From Poriferisodalis sp965205175 (GTDB lineage Bacteria; Actinomycetota; Acidimicrobiia; Acidimicrobiales; Poriferisodalaceae), in NCBI RefSeq assembly GCF_965205175.1, contig NZ_OZ242038.1, forward strand, positions 1,178,001 to 1,242,000: DNA of 64,000 nucleotides, read 5' to 3'. Position numbers and translations under genes: made by a program. Each line of letters begins with the position of its first letter. The first letter of the stretch is position 1. Of this stretch, positions 60,257 through 64,000 are shown piece by piece. Below the pieces are notes generated by a model that worked only from the letters and a program-made list of their open reading frames with translations, was not told the DNA's origin and searched no databases.

Positions 60257-61578
60257 TGTCGCAGGCGAACACCGCACCGGCTGACTCTGCAGTGGCCGAA
60301 ACTTCGCCGGCGAACCCAGCACCGGCGGATACGGCGGCGTCGCAGCATCGCCGCCCGCTGGACGGCATCCGGGTGGTGGAGCTGACCTCGGAGCGATGCG
60401 CGCTCGCGGGGAAGCTGCTGGCAGACATGGGCGCGGAGGTGATCGTGGTCGAGCCGCCGGGCGGTTCGCCGATGCGCGTCTACGGACCGTTCGCCCGCGA
60501 CACGCCCGACCCTGAGCGGGCGTTGTGGTGGTGGCACTACAACACCTCGAAGCGCTCGGTGGTGCTTGACGTGGACGAGGCCACCGGCGCGAACGATTTT
60601 CGGCACCTCGTGAGCACCTGCGATGTCGTGATCGAAGCCGAGCCGCCCGGTCGCCTTGGAGCGATCGGACTCGACTGGGACCAGCTGAACCGTGATCGGC
60701 TCATCTGGGTGTCGATCACTCACAACGGGCGCGACCGGCCCGACCCGCCCGCCACCGATCTCACCGTGCTGGCCGAGGGCGGACCCATATGGTCGTGCGG
60801 CTACGACGATCACACGATCCCTCCGGTGAGAGGCGGCGGAAACCAGGGCCTGCAGATGGCCTGCCACTACGCGGTCGCGACCCTGCTGGCGGCGCTGCTG
60901 TGGCGCGAGGAGTCCGGCCGCGGCCAGCTCATCGACGTCTCGATGCTCGCTGCCGCAAATCTGACGTGTGAGTTCGCGACCTACTTCTGGCTGAACCAGC
61001 AGGTCGACGTGCAGCGGCAGACTGGCCGTCATGCACTCCCGCAGCTCTCAGAGCCCACGCAGGTGCGCTGCGCCGGCGGTCGCTGGCTCAACACGGGGGT
61101 GCCGCCTCGGCGCGGACCCGAGTTCGCTGCACTGGCCGCATGGGTGGCCGAGCTGGACCTGGCCGACGAGTGCCCGCACATGGAGCTGCTGAAGCTGGGC
61201 GAGGACTACGAGCTGATCGACATTCTGGACCTCGATGCAGACCCGCTCGGCGCTGAGGTGTTCGGCGCCGGACGTGACACCGTCAACTTCTTGGCCGAGC
61301 GACTCGGCGCTCACGAGCTCTTCGTCGGCCTGCAGTCGATCGGGCTTGCGTGCGGCATCGTGTACTCGCCCGAGGAGATGCTGGGCGACGGGCACTTCGT
61401 GGCGCGGGGCTTTCCCGTGGAGCTCGACCACGACGGAACCTCGGTGACCTACCCAGGCGCCCCGTATCGCTTCTCGGCGACGCCGTGGCGCGCCACGCCG
61501 GCACCGCGTTTGGGCGAGCACCAAGAGCTGCTGCGAGGTCTGCCTCTGGACCGGCCCGGAACGCCGCCCGGAGACTGA
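60256..61578 (+). CDS. CaiB/BaiF family CoA transferase, single unit lacking the catalytic Asp
   Basis: Type III CoA-transferase-fold protein of 440 residues. It opens LDGIRVVELTSERCALAGKLL after a 35-residue Ala/Pro/Thr leader. At the place of the catalytic Asp, 21 residues before SGRGQ, it has Leu (GGGNQGLQMACHY). Like the N-terminal halves of the three fused proteins it is probably the structural partner of the Asp-bearing unit encoded just before, forming a heterodimer. ATG 60256 overlaps the previous stop. Confidence 0.88.
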   Translation: MSQANTAPADSAVAETSPANPAPADTAASQHRRPLDGIRVVELTSERCALAGKLLADMGAEVIVVEPPGGSPMRVYGPFARDTPDPERALWWWHYNTSKRSVVLDVDEATGANDFRHLVSTCDVVIEAEPPGRLGAIGLDWDQLNRDRLIWVSITHNGRDRPDPPATDLTVLAEGGPIWSCGYDDHTIPPVRGGGNQGLQMACHYAVATLLAALLWREESGRGQLIDVSMLAAANLTCEFATYFWLNQQVDVQRQTGRHALPQLSEPTQVRCAGGRWLNTGVPPRRGPEFAALAAWVAELDLADECPHMELLKLGEDYELIDILDLDADPLGAEVFGAGRDTVNFLAERLGAHELFVGLQSIGLACGIVYSPEEMLGDGHFVARGFPVELDHDGTSVTYPGAPYRFSATPWRATPAPRLGEHQELLRGLPLDRPGTPPGD

Positions 61579-61584
61579 GCGGCG

Positions 61585-61602
61585 AGCGCCGCGGACGGCG
61601 TT
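61585..61602. terminator. Possible bidirectional hairpin between convergent genes
   Basis: AGCGCCG and CGGCGTT form a 7-bp stem with one G-T pair and a 4-base loop, between the CaiB gene (ends 61578) and the SCO6745-like gene (ends 61639). Confidence 0.4.
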
Positions 61603-61638
61603 CGGCGGCTTCTCAAACAGTCGGGCTGCCGGCGCCGT

Positions 61639-62382
61639 CTACTCCCCGGGCTGATGGAAGCGTGCCGCCTTGGCCAGCTCGCGCACCTCGGCGCGTTCTT
61701 CGGGGGTCAGGCACTCGAAGTCGGGCGCGTGGAGCTTGTCGGTGAGCGACTCGATCTCGTCGCGGGCATCGCCCAAGTGGCTGACGTCGGGGTACGGCTT
61801 CGGCCAGCCGAAGAACTCGGCATTCCATTCGCCGGCGGGGCCAGACAGGATCGCCTCGAGTGGACCCATGCCCAGCGCCTGCACGGCCACGCAGTGGCGA
61901 CCGAAGCGCAGCTCCCGCATGATCTGCGCCATGAAGAACGCGTGCGCGGCACCTCCGGCATCGGGCCGGGGCAGGTCTCGCCACCCGACGAATGTCGGTG
62001 CGCCCTGGGGCGCCGCCGCATCCACCACCTGTTCGAGCAGCTCGCCCAGCCGGCCGGCGTCTTCCATGCCGGCGAGCCGCTGCGCGCCGAATGCGGCGCA
62101 GATCTCGCCCCAGATGCGAGCGCCCTGCGACGGCGCCATCGCGGCGCGCCCTGCGGCGACTGCGGCGCGCATCGTGTCGGGGTTCCAGAAGTAGGCAGCG
62201 GCCACGACGTTGTCGATCGGGCACTCGCCCAGCACTCCCAGCCGTCCGGTTGCGTATGCCCCGATGCCTTCGGCCATGCCGCGCTGTGCTGCGGTCGCGA
62301 GCGTGGAGGCGTCCATCAGCCAGTCCATCGCCAGCATCCCCACTGAGCCGCGCATGCTTCGGGCAACTGCGGTCGTCTCCAT
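61639..62382 (-). CDS. SCO6745-like hypothetical protein
   Basis: Protein of 247 residues resembling the actinobacterial SCO6745 family of unknown function: GMAEGIGAYATGRLGVLG, then VVAAAYFWNPDTMRAAVAAG and a C-terminal Leu/Glu-rich helix ending in LTPEERAEVREL. Those landmarks are recalled from the family and not checked by search. No catalytic motif is visible. ATG 62382 is supported by an AGGAGG ribosome site at a 7-base gap. It is divergent from the LLM gene. Confidence 0.65.
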   Translation of the reverse strand: METTAVARSMRGSVGMLAMDWLMDASTLATAAQRGMAEGIGAYATGRLGVLGECPIDNVVAAAYFWNPDTMRAAVAAGRAAMAPSQGARIWGEICAAFGAQRLAGMEDAGRLGELLEQVVDAAAPQGAPTFVGWRDLPRPDAGGAAHAFFMAQIMRELRFGRHCVAVQALGMGPLEAILSGPAGEWNAEFFGWPKPYPDVSHLGDARDEIESLTDKLHAPDFECLTPEERAEVRELAKAARFHQPGE

Positions 62383-62487
62383 GGTCAAGCCTCCTGTGTC
62401 GGGTATCGCTCGGTCTCGTGGCCCGCCTCGCCGCGACGCTAACCGTGTTGCACTCGCCGCTTCGCAGCGTGGGTCTGCGAGTAGGCC

Positions 62488-62493
62488 TAGTGT
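62488..62493 (+). promoter_or_regulatory. Possible -10 box before the LLM gene
   Basis: TAGTGT, about 55 bases before ATG 62548. The gene has its own G-rich ribosome site at 62536-62541, so the mRNA would be leadered. Confidence 0.3.
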
Positions 62494-62547
62494 GACGCAT
62501 CGGCGCCGACACCGGCAGCCGGAGATCCGAAGCTAGGGGGGAACGTC

Positions 62548-63657
62548 ATGCATGTCGGCTACTCAGCAGTCTTTCAGAACCCGGAGAATGCGCTGTCGGA
62601 CCGCGAGGTCTGGGAGCAGGAGATCCGCATGGTCGAAGAGGCCGAGGATCTCGGCTTCGATTCGATCTGGACGGTGGAGCACCACTTCACCGACTACACG
62701 ATGTGCCCGGACCCAGTGCAGTTCCTGACGTGGGTAGCCGCCAAGACGAACTTGCAGCTCGGCACCGCAGTGATCGTGTTGCCATGGCACGACCCGATGC
62801 GAGTGGCCGAGCAGGTGACGATGCTCGACAACCTCGCCGACGGCCGCCTCATTCTGGGAATCGGCCGCGGCCTGGCCCGCGTCGAGTACGAGGGCTTCCG
62901 CGTGGACATGAACACGAGCCGGGAGCGCTTCTTGGAGTACGCCAAGATGCTCATCGAAGGACTCGAGCAGGGTTACGTGGAGCATGACGGCGAGTTCGTG
63001 CAGCAGCCCCGCCGAGAGATCCGCCCGCGGCCCGAGCACTCATTCAGGGGCCGCACCTACGCCGCAGCCGTGTCGCCGGAGGGCATGCCGCTCATGGCGC
63101 AGCTCGGCATCGGCCTGCTGGTGATCCCCCAGAAGCCGTGGGAGATCGTCGAGTCCGACTTTGCTGCGTACCAGGGCGAATGGACCAAGCATCACACTGC
63201 ACCGCCGCCTCCGCCGCTGTCTGGCGGATTCTGCTGGGTGGACACCAATGCCGACCGGGCCGAGGCCAAGGCGATGGAGCACATCTGCAACTACTACGGC
63301 ACCGTGATGAAGCACTACGAGTTCGGTCCCAAGCGGCCGCACGAGGGCGTCACCGGCTACGAGTTCTACGAGGGCATCTCCAAGTACATCGACCGCCACG
63401 GTGCCCGCGGCGCCGCGGAGGACTTCGCTCGGCTGATGCCGTTCGGCACTCCGGATCAGGTGCTTGAGAAAATCCAACAGATCAAGGACAAGATCGGCAT
63501 CGCGGCGTTCTTCCCCAACCTGTGCTTCGCCGGCATGAACTGGACCGAAGCCCGGCGCAACCGCGACTTGTTCGCCACCGAGGTGCTTCCCGTGCTGAAG
63601 GAATGGGATGCCCCGCCGGTGGGTCTAGCTGCCACGGAACTCGCCGCCGCCGCTTAG
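62548..63657 (+). CDS. LLM-class flavin/F420-dependent oxidoreductase
   Basis: Luciferase-fold monooxygenase-like protein of 369 residues. It starts MHVGYSAVFQNPENALSD and shows LGFDSIWTVEHHFTDYTMCPDP, LQLGTAVIVLPWHDPMRVAEQV and the ADGRLILGIGRGLARVEYEGF block, closest to the bacterial luciferase-like group. A Pro-rich loop (HHTAPPPPPLSGGF) lies mid-chain. Cofactor F420 or FMN is not decided by sequence alone. ATG 62548 has a purine-rich ribosome site. Confidence 0.87.
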   Translation: MHVGYSAVFQNPENALSDREVWEQEIRMVEEAEDLGFDSIWTVEHHFTDYTMCPDPVQFLTWVAAKTNLQLGTAVIVLPWHDPMRVAEQVTMLDNLADGRLILGIGRGLARVEYEGFRVDMNTSRERFLEYAKMLIEGLEQGYVEHDGEFVQQPRREIRPRPEHSFRGRTYAAAVSPEGMPLMAQLGIGLLVIPQKPWEIVESDFAAYQGEWTKHHTAPPPPPLSGGFCWVDTNADRAEAKAMEHICNYYGTVMKHYEFGPKRPHEGVTGYEFYEGISKYIDRHGARGAAEDFARLMPFGTPDQVLEKIQQIKDKIGIAAFFPNLCFAGMNWTEARRNRDLFATEVLPVLKEWDAPPVGLAATELAAAA

Positions 63658-63685
63658 CACCCCGAGCCCCGCGTGGCGGGCACAC

Positions 63686-63691
63686 TAGGTT
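63686..63691 (+). promoter_or_regulatory. -10 box of a leaderless promoter (small membrane protein)
   Basis: TAGGTT, 8 bases before ATG 63700; it places the start at 63700, not the upstream ATG at 63673. Confidence 0.5.
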
Positions 63692-63699
63692 TGCTTCGC

Positions 63700-63885
63700 A
63701 TGAAGGACGGCTACAGCCTGACAGAGGCCTTTGTCCTCATGGTTTCGATGTTGGCCATTGTTCTGGGCCTGATGCTGGTGATCTTGGCCGATCGCCCAGA
63801 CATCGACCACATGCGGCCCATTGTCTTCGGTACCGGCTTGTTCACGGGCGGATTCGTCATGGCTCTGCGCACGCTGCTGCAGTAG
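63700..63885 (+). CDS. Small two-helix membrane protein
   Basis: A 61-residue protein with two hydrophobic segments (AFVLMVSMLAIVLGLMLVIL and FGTGLFTGGFVMALRTLL) joined by a short polar loop ADRPDIDHMRP. No family recognised. The start ATG 63700 is supported by the leaderless -10 box. A putative permease gene follows 9 bases after its stop, so it may belong to that transporter operon. Confidence 0.65.
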   Translation: MKDGYSLTEAFVLMVSMLAIVLGLMLVILADRPDIDHMRPIVFGTGLFTGGFVMALRTLLQ

Positions 63886-63894
63886 GCGCGCGTT

Positions 63895-64000
63895 GTGCGG
63901 CTTTTGCGATTGCGGTGGTCGCTGCGGGAGGGCCGCAAGCGCTGGATTCAGATCTTGGGTATCGCATTCACGGTTGCGATCGGCATGGGCAGCTACGCCG
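63895..64000 (+). CDS. N-terminus of a probable FtsX-like ABC permease (cut by window end)
   Basis: An open frame from GTG 63895 runs off the window. It reads VRLLRLRWSLREGRKRW and then IQILGIAFTVAIGMGSYA: an Arg-rich cytoplasmic tail leading into a first membrane helix, the usual start of MacB/FtsX-type permeases. Only 35 residues are visible. Confidence 0.5.
   Translation, partial: MRLLRLRWSLREGRKRWIQILGIAFTVAIGMGSYA

Overview
The window is about 64 kb of high-GC actinobacterial DNA. The evidence for this is the frequent GTG starts and ATGA/GTGA gene overlaps, many F420-type luciferase-like monooxygenases, a DUF222-HNH gene, an SCO6745-like protein, and -10 boxes (TANNNT) lying 6-9 bases before start codons, the signature of leaderless mRNAs. 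The mixture (repeated CaiB/BaiF CoA transferases, fibronectin-III surface proteins, acyl-CoA carboxylase, cytochrome P450) resembles marine or sponge-associated Acidimicrobiia. That placement is an inference from gene content, not from a marker gene.

Layout. 1-5730: a branched-chain amino acid (Liv) ABC transporter operon, entering the window inside the binding-protein gene, with an unusually long LivM. 5767-9157: an F420-type oxidoreductase, an SDR dehydrogenase, a GGDEF protein and a redoxin. 9500-11083: tRNA-Ala(CGC) followed by a DUF222-HNH nuclease gene and a 0.66 kb stretch without genes. 11746-17717: an orphan amino-acid-binding lipoprotein, a SCO1-CtaG pair for cytochrome oxidase assembly, and aminopeptidase N coupled to a tiny membrane protein. 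17938-21565: a large secreted FN3/Calx-beta protein whose 5' end carries a run of 14 G, followed by an inverted and direct repeat array. 21593-34716: lipid/CoA metabolism (LLM oxidoreductase, beta-lactamase-fold hydrolase, two double CaiB proteins, an Ltp2-like thiolase with its DUF35 partner, RidA) interrupted by a two-gene restriction-modification system. 34813-41240: a third double CaiB protein divergent from a peptide ABC transporter lacking its ATPases. 41392-45760: HU, a P450 and a second FN3 protein with an 11-G run and the same 3' repeat array. 45827-64000: an oxidoreductase, two amidohydrolase-like proteins, an HSL-type esterase, an acyl-CoA carboxylase operon, a second esterase, a frameshifted dienelactone hydrolase, an M1 peptidase lipoprotein, a PlsC acyltransferase coupled to two single-domain CaiB genes, an SCO6745-like protein, another LLM oxidoreductase and the start of a probable FtsX-like permease.

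Two themes stand out. First, the FN3 genes at 17938 and 43076 are paralogous cassettes that share a poly-G tract ahead of the signal segment, a Thr-rich linker, and a duplicated 3' repeat array. Both tracts are currently in frame and differ by exactly three G, which fits a phase-variable surface-protein pair. Second, every CaiB locus (three fused, one split) pairs one CaiB unit that keeps the expected catalytic Asp with one that has lost it. This suggests a lineage of asymmetric, one-site type III CoA transferases. No CRISPR array, insertion sequence or prophage was recognised.
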